A DNA stretch of 64,000 bases from Opitutaceae bacterium. GTDB taxonomy: Bacteria > Verrucomicrobiota > Verrucomicrobiia > Opitutales > Opitutaceae. This document shows, one piece after another, positions 17,833-27,179 of the stretch. Numbering within the stretch: the stretch's first letter is position 1; each line of letters opens with the position of its first letter. Under the pieces are notes generated by a model. It ran no database searches. It was not told the DNA's origin and saw only the letters and a program-made list of their open reading frames with translations. The translations under genes were made by a program, and so were the position numbers. The DNA lies in NCBI GenBank assembly GCA_015075305.1, contig JABTUS010000001.1:930001-994000 (forward strand), given 5' to 3'.

Positions 17833-18249
17833 TTACTTCGGTACAGATTCACTCTTGTGATCGGTACCATTCGATGTTCCCGATTCGAAGGCTTCATCGG
17901 CGCCATTCGCTGGCGGTTTCTTTGCGTTCCCGCGCGGCTTCTTAAGTGCGTCACCGACCGCTGCAGCCTTTTCCGCCTTGTCGAGCCGTCCGTCTCGATT
18001 TCCGTCATATTTTTCCAATCGGCGCGTCTGCGCCTCCTGGCGTCCTCGCTGAACATCCGCCTTCCATACCGCTTTTTCCGCTTCGTTCAGGAAACCATCT
18101 TTGTCAGAGTCATACTTTCGCAAGATTGCAGCCGGCATCTGCTTTGGTTTTTCAACCACAATGTCCTGTCCCGCCGCTCCAACCGTCAATCCAACAAGGG
18201 CAAGAAACACGATTTCCGCCCGATAAAACTTGTAGGTGATGAATTTCAT
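17833..18249 (-). CDS. Exported EF-hand protein
   Basis: A 138-residue protein with a signal peptide (AEIVFLALVGLTVGAAG) and two EF-hand loops, DSDKDGFLNEAE and DGNRDGRLDKAE, with acidic or Asn residues at the calcium-coordinating positions. The tail is charged and Pro/Ala/Lys-rich, probably disordered. It is likely a periplasmic calcium-binding or structural protein. Such small EF-hand proteins are common in Planctomycetes and Verrucomicrobia, function unknown. ATG 18249 gives the cleanest signal peptide. Confidence 0.72.
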   Translation of the reverse strand: MKFITYKFYRAEIVFLALVGLTVGAAGQDIVVEKPKQMPAAILRKYDSDKDGFLNEAEKAVWKADVQRGRQEAQTRRLEKYDGNRDGRLDKAEKAAAVGDALKKPRGNAKKPPANGADEAFESGTSNGTDHKSESVPK

Positions 18250-18311
18250 ACACCAGCAGCACATGCCATTTGATGGCGTTTATCAAGCTTTATTTTCAAC
18301 TATTTTGCACA

Positions 18312-20882
18312 TCAGCCCTTCTGCCCAACTTTCAATTGGATACAACTGTTCCTTCTCAATCGGCTACTGGCGAACGCCGCTAGGTCCGAGAGTGTCACGG
18401 CATCAACTCTTTGGTCATACTCCTGCCAGTTATTGATCGCTATTCCCATTGCGCCATTAAGGGCAGCCTGCATCGCACGGCTCGCATTCGTCTGCATGGA
18501 TTGCCTCCTCGCGGCCTTGAGTCGAGTCTGGCTCCGAAGCAGCTCCCTGGCATCCAAACGTCCCTCAGAAACGCGCCCAATTTCTGCATCAAACTCGCCG
18601 AGCACTTCGTCTGCATGGGCGGGTGCAGTTCCCGCAAGAAAAGAAAACATGCCTGAATACTGACCCATGACCCGAGCGGAACGCACAAAGTAGGCCAGTC
18701 CCTTTTCTTCTCTAACACGTTCAAAGAGCACCGAGGCCATTCCGCTGAACAATTCATCGGCGACTTCTCCGACATAAAAGTCCGGACTCAAAATGCCAGG
18801 TCCGGCATAACCCTGCAGTACAACGGCCTGTTCGCGCTGCTGGACCTCCGAAATGCTCCTAGCGGACTTGATGCCAACAAAATCCGGCTCGGGCGCAGGA
18901 ACTCGTCCCTTTGGAAGCGATGCGAGGAACTTTTCCAGCTTGGGAACCACCGATTTCGGTGAAATCGATCCTGAAATGGCGAGAACAACATTTCCTGCGA
19001 CAAACAACTCGCGGTACAGCCTGCTCAGCACCGCGACCGTCATCGAAGCAAGCCCTTCAATGTCTCCCTGGGAATCGAGTGCGAGCGGATGAGATCCAAA
19101 AAAATGGCGACGCAGGGATTTGCGAGCGTAGGTGACAACATCGTCGGCATCCTGCTTCAAATCTGCCAACTGCGCTTCTCGTTCAGTCTCGAAGGTTGAC
19201 GTCTTGAATCGAGGCTCCAGCACCGCGTCCTGAAGCAGTTCCAAGGAAAGATCGAAGTCTGGAGGCAGGCATTCCACGGCGAGACCAATCACGTTGTTGC
19301 CGGCAACCGAAGTGAAGGATCCACCCACGCTTTCAATGCGCCGTGCAATGGTCGCCGCCGAGTGTTTTCCCGCATCCTTGGTCAGCATCGTGGCCAGCAT
19401 GGCCGAGGCTCCGCGTTTGTCGTCAGGCTCGTGGACGACTCCACCACGCACCAAAAGACGCATGTGCACATTGGGCAGGCGGGTCTCCCGCTGCCACAAC
19501 ACGCGTGAGCCATTTGTCAGCCGATGCTCTTCAAAAATTGGCGAAGTGGGGCGATGCGCGATCGTTGCATTGACCTGTGGGATGCTCTCTCTCGGATTCA
19601 GGGAAACGGATGTCAGACGTGCAGGTACAAGGTAGGCTCTCGCCACCCGCACCAGACGGTGCGACGTGACGCCCTTCAGTCGGTTGAAGTATTCCTCGGA
19701 GAATTTCAGATCTCCCACCACCACCTCAGCAGAACCCAAACGAGAGGCCTGACCCGACATCGTCTTGCGGGAGTTGATTTCACCCACCACCAGTTGTCGA
19801 ATCGCCTTGCGGATCTGCGGGGCAGCAAAGCCTTTTTTCAGCGTGGCTTGAATTGTTTCCAGAATACCCTGTGTGGCTGCAGTCCGCTTGTTTGAATCAC
19901 AATTGAACGAAACGTAGAACAAACCCACGGAACCTGGATTCCAGCTGCTGACATCCACGGAATGAACAAGCCGCGCCTTCTCCCTCACCTCCTGCCAAAG
20001 CACCGAACTATCCCCGTTCCCCAGGATCATCGCGAGCAGGTCGAGAAATGGAGCGTCCGGATGGGTGATGCCAGGGATCTGCCACCCCAGTCCGGCACGC
20101 GTCATTTCAACATTCTCAAAGAGGTGCAGGCTGCGCGGTGCCAGCGGAGGTTCCTCCATCGGTACGAGAACCGGGGCGAGTTTCTTCCGGGTTAAAGATC
20201 CAAAATGGCTGTCGACCAAGGCACGCGCATTGCCCACGCCTACATCGCCAACGATGGTTACGACTGCGTTGTTGGGAACATACCTGGCTTGATGGTAGCC
20301 AACGAGGTCCTCTCGCGATGCGGTCGCGAAGACGTTTCGATGCCCAATAATCGGCAATCGGTAGGGGTGCTGATGAAACGCTGTTTCAAACAACGCTTCG
20401 CCCAGCCGCTGATCAGGATCATCCCTCCCCATGTCAATTTCACGCAAGATGACCTGCTTCTCCCTTTCGACTTCATTCTCGGGAAGGGTCGGGTGGAACA
20501 CCAGATCGGCAAGCAGGTCGACTGCCACTTCAAGATGCTCGCTTGGAAGATCGACATGGTAGACGGTTCGATCAAATGTCGTGTATGCGTTGATGTAGCC
20601 CCCGTGGGTCTGGACAGTGGCGCTGATTTCACGACCAGTACGCCGGGAGGTCCCCTTGAACACCATGTGCTCCAGAAAGTGGGACAGTCCCGAACCTAGG
20701 TTGGCACCCTCATGAATGCTTCCTGACTTGACCCATACCTGCACAGAAGCGAGGGCTGCGGAATTGTCGGGCTTGATGATCAGCGTAAGGCCATTGGGAA
20801 GCACCATGCGCTCCACCGGCTCATTCCAGAATGGAGCAAGCAAACTGAGGTCAGATGTCTTCGAATTTGTCCTGTGTCGCAT
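18312..20882 (-). CDS. M16 (insulinase/pitrilysin) zinc metallopeptidase, two-domain
   Basis: An 856-residue protein made of two M16 repeats. The N-terminal repeat carries the inverted zinc motif HFLEH (H68, E71, H72) with the downstream glutamate in EVEREKQVILREI; the C-terminal repeat (from about residue 440, THRPTSPIFEEHRL-like start and LVRGGVVHEPDDKRGASAML) lacks the zinc motif, as usual for the inactive half. No signal peptide is obvious, so location is uncertain; many homologues are periplasmic. It likely degrades peptides or is a processing enzyme. Its start lies 59 bases from the Minf_1886 gene on the same strand, so co-transcription is possible. Confidence 0.86.
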   Translation of the reverse strand: MRHRTNSKTSDLSLLAPFWNEPVERMVLPNGLTLIIKPDNSAALASVQVWVKSGSIHEGANLGSGLSHFLEHMVFKGTSRRTGREISATVQTHGGYINAYTTFDRTVYHVDLPSEHLEVAVDLLADLVFHPTLPENEVEREKQVILREIDMGRDDPDQRLGEALFETAFHQHPYRLPIIGHRNVFATASREDLVGYHQARYVPNNAVVTIVGDVGVGNARALVDSHFGSLTRKKLAPVLVPMEEPPLAPRSLHLFENVEMTRAGLGWQIPGITHPDAPFLDLLAMILGNGDSSVLWQEVREKARLVHSVDVSSWNPGSVGLFYVSFNCDSNKRTAATQGILETIQATLKKGFAAPQIRKAIRQLVVGEINSRKTMSGQASRLGSAEVVVGDLKFSEEYFNRLKGVTSHRLVRVARAYLVPARLTSVSLNPRESIPQVNATIAHRPTSPIFEEHRLTNGSRVLWQRETRLPNVHMRLLVRGGVVHEPDDKRGASAMLATMLTKDAGKHSAATIARRIESVGGSFTSVAGNNVIGLAVECLPPDFDLSLELLQDAVLEPRFKTSTFETEREAQLADLKQDADDVVTYARKSLRRHFFGSHPLALDSQGDIEGLASMTVAVLSRLYRELFVAGNVVLAISGSISPKSVVPKLEKFLASLPKGRVPAPEPDFVGIKSARSISEVQQREQAVVLQGYAGPGILSPDFYVGEVADELFSGMASVLFERVREEKGLAYFVRSARVMGQYSGMFSFLAGTAPAHADEVLGEFDAEIGRVSEGRLDARELLRSQTRLKAARRQSMQTNASRAMQAALNGAMGIAINNWQEYDQRVDAVTLSDLAAFASSRLRRNSCIQLKVGQKG

Positions 20883-20941
20883 GTAAACAGATAATGCGCC
20901 GGGAAATCCTCGCCTGGATCAACCCGCGCGCGCTGACCAGC

Positions 20942-21379
20942 CTAGACAGATTCCAGAACGGCCCGCGACCACCCGACGGGTGGCGGTTGCTTCGGGCGGA
21001 ACGGCTTCACAAACGCATCTTCAAAATCAAAGACTTCAGCAAAATCCTCCAGTCGATCGTTCTCAGTCTTGGAGAAGACACTGTAGTCGATGAGACTGAA
21101 AACTATGTCACCAAAATCAGAGCAGCTCCGGACTCCCCAGGAGTTCAAGACCGTTATTGCCAATGGTCCAAACTGCTCGAGGGCAAACACGCGCAACCCA
21201 TCAAGCAACTCCGGCCCTGTAACATGAAGTGAACGACCCGCGCGCCTGCTATCGCGCTTTTTCAAAGCCTTGACCGCATGGTCCAAGCCTTCCCGGGTAA
21301 ACAGATAGGCGCGTCGGTCAAAACGAGAGTCCTCTTTCCGAATCAACTCGATAATTTCCTCAAAATCCAGTTCCGGCAT
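20942..21379 (-). CDS. Minf_1886 family protein (Planctomycetes/Verrucomicrobia family)
   Basis: About 145 residues from ATG 21379, beginning MPELDFEEIIELIRKEDSRF followed by RRAYLFTREGLDHAV, which I recognise as the Minf_1886 family, restricted mainly to Planctomycetes and Verrucomicrobia. The middle segment GPLAITVLNSWGVRSCSDFG and FSLIDYSVFSKTEND is also typical. Function is unknown. The open frame continues to 21547 and would overlap the divergent fur-like start, but family length supports 21379. This leaves a 166-base divergent promoter region containing repeated dyads. Confidence 0.82.
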   Translation of the reverse strand: MPELDFEEIIELIRKEDSRFDRRAYLFTREGLDHAVKALKKRDSRRAGRSLHVTGPELLDGLRVFALEQFGPLAITVLNSWGVRSCSDFGDIVFSLIDYSVFSKTENDRLEDFAEVFDFEDAFVKPFRPKQPPPVGWSRAVLESV

Positions 21380-21450
21380 GGTGATGGCAGGAGCTACTTG
21401 TTGCATACCTGCCCGGAATCCGCAATCGCCGGCTTCCTGAATGCTTAAAC

Positions 21451-21514
21451 TTTGCGCTAGTGCTTGGACATCATGAACTCCGCCTTGCCGCAATTTTCTC
21501 ATTTGCGTTAATGC
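21451..21514. promoter_or_regulatory. Two repeated dyads upstream of the Fur-family gene, candidate operators
   Basis: TTTGCGCTAGTGC at 21451-21463 and TTTGCGTTAATGC at 21502-21514 share 11 of 13 bases. Each contains the imperfect palindrome GCGYTARTGC. They lie 51 bases apart, about five helical turns, in the divergent region between the Minf_1886 gene and the Fur-family gene; the second is 31 bases from the fur-like start. A third partial TTTGCG is at 21518. Autoregulation by the Fur-family protein is an inference. Confidence 0.4.
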
Positions 21515-21545
21515 ACTTTGCGATTTCTCTTTCAAACCATTGACC

Positions 21546-22058
21546 ATGATTGAAACTCAAGAAACAAACACCTTGCCTTCCACGGACGCGACAACACGGA
21601 GTACTCCCATTGAAGTCGCCGTTGCCCGCCTGCGTGCCGCTGGCCTGAGAATCACGCAGCCTCGCATTGCCATCCTGAATGCGCTGATTCGACGCGAACA
21701 GCCTGCGAGTATTGAGCAGATCCACAATGATCTTAAAGGTAATACGTTTTGCGATTTGGTAACCGTCTACCGCTGCCTCGCGGCATTTGAAGAACTGGGC
21801 TTGGTTCGACGTTGCTTTTTCCACAATGGCACCAGCCTTTGGCAGATCAACCTTGCTGGAGAAACGACCTATCACGTGGTCTGCAAGTCTTCCAATACGA
21901 TGGAACAACTCGATCCGCAAACCTCCGCCGAGCTTAACACCGCCATCAAACGGGTGGAGGATCTCCTCCAGTCAAGGGGTTACACCGATGTAAGTCACAT
22001 GGTGGAGTTCTTCGGAATCAGCCCAGGCGCATCCAAGGCATCTTTGTCGGAAGGCTGA
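21546..22058 (+). CDS. Fur-family transcriptional regulator with degenerate metal sites
   Basis: A 170-residue protein. The winged-helix domain is clear: LRAAGLRITQPRIAILNALI, IHNDLKGNTFCDLVTVYRCL and LGLVRRCFFHNGTSLWQ. After the hinge a canonical Fur has a His-rich HHHH-type metal site and a CxxCG zinc motif. Here the matching stretch reads TTYHVVCKSSNTMEQLD: one His remains and the CxxC pair is reduced to a single Cys. The downstream CxxC pair is also missing. The protein may sense something other than iron or zinc, or bind metal differently. It is followed by a strong terminator and a superoxide dismutase gene on the opposite strand. Confidence 0.82.
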   Translation: MIETQETNTLPSTDATTRSTPIEVAVARLRAAGLRITQPRIAILNALIRREQPASIEQIHNDLKGNTFCDLVTVYRCLAAFEELGLVRRCFFHNGTSLWQINLAGETTYHVVCKSSNTMEQLDPQTSAELNTAIKRVEDLLQSRGYTDVSHMVEFFGISPGASKASLSEG

Positions 22059-22087
22059 AAAAGACCGCACTCCCCAGTGCAGACAGA

Positions 22088-22116
22088 ACCCGCACCCTGA
22101 CGGTGCGGGTTTTTTT
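22088..22116 (+). terminator. Rho-independent terminator of the Fur-family gene
   Basis: ACCCGCACC (22088-22096) and GGTGCGGGT (22102-22110) form a perfect 9-bp GC-rich stem with a 5-base loop, followed by a run of seven T (22110-22116). It lies 29 bases after the stop codon. No T-run exists for the opposite strand, so it serves the plus-strand gene. Confidence 0.93.
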
Positions 22117-22138
22117 GTTGGTCAAGCCATGGATTCAC

Positions 22139-22903
22139 CTACGCGGCAGCTGCGAAGTGCTTGGCAGCTACATCCCAGTTGAGCACTTTCCAAAAGGCCT
22201 GGATGTAGTCGGCCCGGCGATTCTGATACTGGAGGTAGTAGGCGTGCTCCCAGACATCCAACCCAACAATCGGCACCGCATTCTCCAGCAATGGCGAATC
22301 CTGGTTCGCCGTTGACAGGATCTTGAGTCCACCCTGTTCCGGCACAACCAGCCACGCCCATCCGCTGCCAAAACGTGACGAGGCAGCGGTCGAGAATTCC
22401 TTCGCAAATGCATCAAATGAGCCGAACGTCGACCTGATTGCATCCGCCAAACGTCCTGAAGGGGCACGCGCCCCTCCCGGAATGAGCAGCTTCCAGAAGA
22501 TCGAGTGATTCACATGTCCACCGACATTGTTTCTCAATGCGGCGCGAGCCGGTTCAGGAGCTTCGAGGAGATTCAACAGCAGGTCCTCCGCCGTGTATTT
22601 CCTCAGCCCAGGCAGCAGACTCAAGGCCTTGTTTGCATTGTCGACGTAGGCCTTGTGATGTTTGGCAAGGTGGATCTCCATCGTTCGGGCATCGATATGC
22701 GGCTCCAGAGCGTCGTAGGCATAAGGAAGCGATGGCAGCACGAACGGCTGGGTATGCACCTCTGCAATCCGCGATGCAAACATCCGTTCGCTCGACTCCT
22801 GTTCCGCGGAAACGTCCAATGTCATCACAGCAGTACCAATTGAACCAAGCATGGCAATTGCACCACGACGGGAGACCGGTGCAGAGAAGGGTGCGGGTTT
22901 CAT
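22139..22903 (-). CDS. Iron/manganese superoxide dismutase with N-terminal export signal
   Basis: A 254-residue Fe/Mn-SOD. The metal ligands are visible: His in [13 protein letters not shown], His in [12 protein letters not shown], and Asp and His in [11 protein letters not shown]. The first 45 residues form an extension with [20 protein letters not shown], a twin-arginine-like signal, so the enzyme is probably exported, unlike most cytoplasmic homologues. The [10 protein letters not shown] context does not by itself settle Fe versus Mn. It is divergent from an isomerase-like gene that also carries a twin-arginine-like signal, 141 bases away. Confidence 0.9.
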   Translation of the reverse strand: MKPAPFSAPVSRRGAIAMLGSIGTAVMTLDVSAEQESSERMFASRIAEVHTQPFVLPSLPYAYDALEPHIDARTMEIHLAKHHKAYVDNANKALSLLPGLRKYTAEDLLLNLLEAPEPARAALRNNVGGHVNHSIFWKLLIPGGARAPSGRLADAIRSTFGSFDAFAKEFSTAASSRFGSGWAWLVVPEQGGLKILSTANQDSPLLENAVPIVGLDVWEHAYYLQYQNRRADYIQAFWKVLNWDVAAKHFAAAA

Positions 22904-23044
22904 TCGTCAATCGTAAGTGTATCAGCGCCGCGGGCAAGCTGTGGTGCACGATCATTCTCGATTGTCCGGCTGCACGCGATCTGAGGCTCCACCCGAATGC
23001 GACCGGACTTGCGAATCACGACCGAAGTCTTCATTGTTTGCGCA

Positions 23045-23911
<867 letters not shown>

Positions 23912-23941
23912 CCCTGGAGCAGGGATTACAAGCGACAGTGC

Positions 23942-25435
23942 CTACATCTCTGCAAGCAGGCCACGCAGCATCTCGTCCACGAGCTTCGGATTCGCACGGC
24001 CCTTCGCCGCCTTCATTACGGGGCCTTTGAACGCATTGATGGCGCTCTCCTTGCCCGCCTTGAAGTCAGCCAGCGACTTCGCGTTGGCAAGAATCGCTTC
24101 ACGACACCACTTCTCAAGGTCGCCGGAATCCGTCGCAGTTCCCAAGCCTTTGGACTCAACGATCGCCACCGGCCGCTGACCCGTTGCGGCCATCTCGACA
24201 AACACGTCCTTCGCAAGATTGGGCAGGAGCGTGCCAGCATCAATCAAGCCGACGAGTTCGGCGATGTGCACAGGCCGGACTCTGGCCTCCGGGATCGACT
24301 GCCTCTGGAGCCGCAATTCTCGCAAGAGGTCGTTGATGATCCAATTGCCCACGGCCGGCGCCCTGCCATCACCAGCGAGTTTCGCCGCCGCCTCAAAGTA
24401 CTCGCTGAGTTCGCGATCGGGGATCAATACCGAGGTGATCGTGTAGGGCAGTTTGTACTGCTCCTGGAACCGTCTCTGTTTGTCGAAAGGCAGTTCAGGG
24501 CATTCAGCCTTGAGTCTCGATTGCCATGCCTCGTCCACCTTGACGGGCATGAGATCCGGATCCGGAAAATAGCGGTAGTCGTGCGCCATTTCCTTGGAAC
24601 GCAGCGCCTGAGACGTGCCGGTCAGCCCGTCGTAGTCACGCGTTTCCTGGCGAATCGCGCCTCCCGAGGACAGAACAGAGATCTGGCGCTTGATTTCGTG
24701 CGCGATTCCATCCCTCACGAAGGAGATCGAATTGAGATTCTTCAGCTCAACCTTCGTGCCAAGTTTCTGCTCGCCAGCCGGTCGGATCGAAATGTTCGCG
24801 TCGCAGCGCAACTGACCCTTCTCCATGTCGCAGTCGGAAATCCCCGCATGGACCATCACGGTTCTCAGTGCGGTGAGATACGCGAATGCTTCATCGGGCG
24901 TGTGTAGTGCCGGTTCAGATACAATCTCCATCAGGGGCGTGCCCGCACGGTTGAAATCGATGAGGGAATCGGCCGCCGCGTGGTTCAGCTTGCCGACATC
25001 CTCCTCGAGGTGAATGCGAGTGAGAGGGATCCTCTTGTGCTCCCCCTGAAGGTTGCGGGCCGCACCAGGCAGTTCAATCTCGACGCTCCCGCCTTCGCAG
25101 ATCGGCTGGTCGTACTGGGAAATCTGGTAATTCTTGGGGGAATCCGGATAAAAATAGTTTTTCCGGTCCCATTTGCAGACCGGTGCAATCCGACACCCCA
25201 GCATCAGGCCAGCCTTTATCACCGCATCAAGCGCGGCCTTGTTCATCACTGGCAGGACTCCCGGCAGCGCCAGCACCACCGGATCCGTGAGCGTGTTGGG
25301 TTCATGACCGTAGCCGGCGCCCGCGCGGGCGAACATCTTCGACTTCGTCTTGATCTGGACATGCACTTCCAGGCCGATGACTGCTTCGTACTGCATGGCT
25401 GGCGTGGTCACAACGGTGGGCGTCGTTCCGCCCAT
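23942..25435 (-). CDS. gatB: Aspartyl/glutamyl-tRNA amidotransferase subunit B
   Basis: A 497-residue GatB: YEAVIGLEVHVQIKTKSKMF, NTLTDPVVLALPGVLPVMNK, the GatB fingerprint RTGTPLMEIVSEP-like RAGTPLMEIVSEPALHTPDE, LRCDANISIRP, and the C-terminal YqeY/tail domain (DFKAGKESAINAFKGPVMK). It transamidates Glu-tRNA(Gln) and/or Asp-tRNA(Asn). Start at ATG 25435 is preferred because AAAGGG lies about eight bases upstream; this overlaps gatA by 28 bases. ATG 25396, the strict family start, is the alternative. Third gene of gatC-gatA-gatB. Confidence 0.94.
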   Translation of the reverse strand: MGGTTPTVVTTPAMQYEAVIGLEVHVQIKTKSKMFARAGAGYGHEPNTLTDPVVLALPGVLPVMNKAALDAVIKAGLMLGCRIAPVCKWDRKNYFYPDSPKNYQISQYDQPICEGGSVEIELPGAARNLQGEHKRIPLTRIHLEEDVGKLNHAAADSLIDFNRAGTPLMEIVSEPALHTPDEAFAYLTALRTVMVHAGISDCDMEKGQLRCDANISIRPAGEQKLGTKVELKNLNSISFVRDGIAHEIKRQISVLSSGGAIRQETRDYDGLTGTSQALRSKEMAHDYRYFPDPDLMPVKVDEAWQSRLKAECPELPFDKQRRFQEQYKLPYTITSVLIPDRELSEYFEAAAKLAGDGRAPAVGNWIINDLLRELRLQRQSIPEARVRPVHIAELVGLIDAGTLLPNLAKDVFVEMAATGQRPVAIVESKGLGTATDSGDLEKWCREAILANAKSLADFKAGKESAINAFKGPVMKAAKGRANPKLVDEMLRGLLAEM

Positions 25436-26871
25436 GGGTGGTCCCTTTCGTAGGCGCGACCGATCGCAAGCAGCGCGGCCTCCTTGAAAGGCTGCCCGAT
25501 CAACTGAAGGCCGATCGGGAGCCCGGTTCGTGCAAAGCCGCACGGCACGCTCACCGCCGGAAGGCCGGCAAGGTTCACTCCGATCGTATAGATGTCGTTC
25601 AAGTAGAGCTCGAGAGGGTCCTTCTTCGCACCGTGCCTGAACGCAGGCGTAGGGGACACGGGCGCCAGAATGGCATCAACATCCTGAAACGCAGCCAGAA
25701 AGTCATTGCGGATGAGCGTCCGCACTTTCTGCGCCCGGAGATAGTAGGCGTCGTAGTAGCCGCTCGAGAGAACATAGGTGCCCAGCACAATGCGGCGCTT
25801 GACCTCCTGGCCAAAGCCTTCGGCGCGCGACAGGAAGTAGAGATCGTTGATATCCTTTGCGTCGCTCGATCGATGACCGTAGCGAACACCATCGAACCGC
25901 GCGAGATTCGAGGAGCACTCCGCCGTGGCGATGATGTAGTAGGCTGCGATGCCATACTGCGTGTGAGGCAGTGAAACCGCGCGAATGTCGCACCCAAGCT
26001 TCCGATAGTGCTCGATGGCCGACTGCACCGCCGCCCCAACTTCAGGATCCAATCCCTCTCCAAAATACTCCTTTGGAATGCCCAGCTTCCAGGGGCCCGC
26101 CGTCTTCGTGACGGCGGCGCGATAGTCCGGGATTTCCGCAGGGTACGATGTCGAGTCCTTCTCGTCCTTCCCCGCCATGACACCGAGCACCATTGCGGCA
26201 TCCTCCAGCGTGCGCGTCATGGGTCCAATCTGGTCGAGCGACGACGCATAGGCGATCAGGCCATACCGGGAGACCAAGCCATAGGTTGGCTTCAATCCGA
26301 CAACATTGCAGAACGACGCCGGCTGCCGAATGGATCCGCCCGTATCCGAGCCCAGTGTGGCGATCGCACAGCCCGCGGCGAGTGCAGCTGCGCTTCCACC
26401 CGATGATCCACCCGGAACGCACTCGAGATCGTACGGATTGCGGGTCACTTTGAACGCGGAGTTTTCCGTCGACGAGCCCATGGCGAACTCATCGAGATTG
26501 AGCCGCCCCCAGCATATGGCTCCCGCCGCCTTCAGCCTCCGCGTCACCGTGGCATCGTAGGGAGAAACAAAATTCGCGAGCATCCTGCTGGACGCTGTCA
26601 ACGGCTGCCCTTCCACGGCGATGACATCCTTGAACCCAATCGGAATTCCATCGAGCGCGCCCAGCGAACCGCCCATGGCGCGTCGTGCATCGGAAGCACT
26701 GGCCTGGGCCAGCGCATCCTCCTCATCGTAGGAACTAAATGCGGCCACCCTCGGCTCCACCTGTCTCGTGCGCGCGATCACCGCCTTCATCAGCTCAAGC
26801 GAGGACACTCTGCTTTCCCGGAGAGCCTCGGAAAGTTGTGCAATCGTGCAATAATTGAGCGGGATCTTCAT
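25408..26871 (-). CDS. gatA: Aspartyl/glutamyl-tRNA amidotransferase subunit A
   Basis: A 487-residue amidase-signature protein. Catalytic features are the first Lys in IPIGFKDVIAVEG, the Ser of PGGSSGGSAAAL and the nucleophile region GSDTGGSIRQPASFC. It releases ammonia from glutamine for GatB. ATG 26871 (MKIPLNYCTIAQLSEAL) is preferred over GTG 26883. It lies 15 bases after the gatC stop and overlaps gatB, as expected for one transcript. Confidence 0.95.
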   Translation of the reverse strand: MKIPLNYCTIAQLSEALRESRVSSLELMKAVIARTRQVEPRVAAFSSYDEEDALAQASASDARRAMGGSLGALDGIPIGFKDVIAVEGQPLTASSRMLANFVSPYDATVTRRLKAAGAICWGRLNLDEFAMGSSTENSAFKVTRNPYDLECVPGGSSGGSAAALAAGCAIATLGSDTGGSIRQPASFCNVVGLKPTYGLVSRYGLIAYASSLDQIGPMTRTLEDAAMVLGVMAGKDEKDSTSYPAEIPDYRAAVTKTAGPWKLGIPKEYFGEGLDPEVGAAVQSAIEHYRKLGCDIRAVSLPHTQYGIAAYYIIATAECSSNLARFDGVRYGHRSSDAKDINDLYFLSRAEGFGQEVKRRIVLGTYVLSSGYYDAYYLRAQKVRTLIRNDFLAAFQDVDAILAPVSPTPAFRHGAKKDPLELYLNDIYTIGVNLAGLPAVSVPCGFARTGLPIGLQLIGQPFKEAALLAIGRAYERDHPWAERRPPL

Positions 26872-26886
26872 CGACGACGGCACCGG

Positions 26887-27177
26887 CTAATCAACGACTT
26901 TCGGAACCGAAATCATGTTGTCACGACAGGCCGGGGCATTCGCCATGGCCTGTTCCACGGGAAGGCTCGGTCCGGGAACATCATCGGCCCATACATTATA
27001 TACGGGAAAAGCGTGCGCCATCGGCTCCACACCCGAAACATCCACCTCCTTGAGCTTTTCAATGTACGCTAGCACATCGCCCAACTGGGATGAAAAGGTC
27101 CGCTTTTCCTCCTCCGTCAACGCGATGCGAGCCAGGTTCGCAACGTGATCAATGTCGATGTTCGTGCCTCCAGACAT
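26887..27177 (-). CDS. gatC: Aspartyl/glutamyl-tRNA amidotransferase subunit C
   Basis: A 96-residue GatC with DHVANLARIALTEEEKRTFS, GDVLAYIEKLKEVDVSGVEP and the C-terminal motif MISVPKVVD. GatC wraps the A and B subunits and stabilises GatA. It starts two bases after the pheT stop, so gatCAB is probably co-transcribed with pheST. Confidence 0.93.
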   Translation of the reverse strand: MSGGTNIDIDHVANLARIALTEEEKRTFSSQLGDVLAYIEKLKEVDVSGVEPMAHAFPVYNVWADDVPGPSLPVEQAMANAPACRDNMISVPKVVD

Positions 27178-27179
27178 CG

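Noticed and set aside
23912-23941. Terminator between the isomerase-like gene and gatB
   Set aside because: Only a four-base CCCT/AGGG stem is present, too weak to call.
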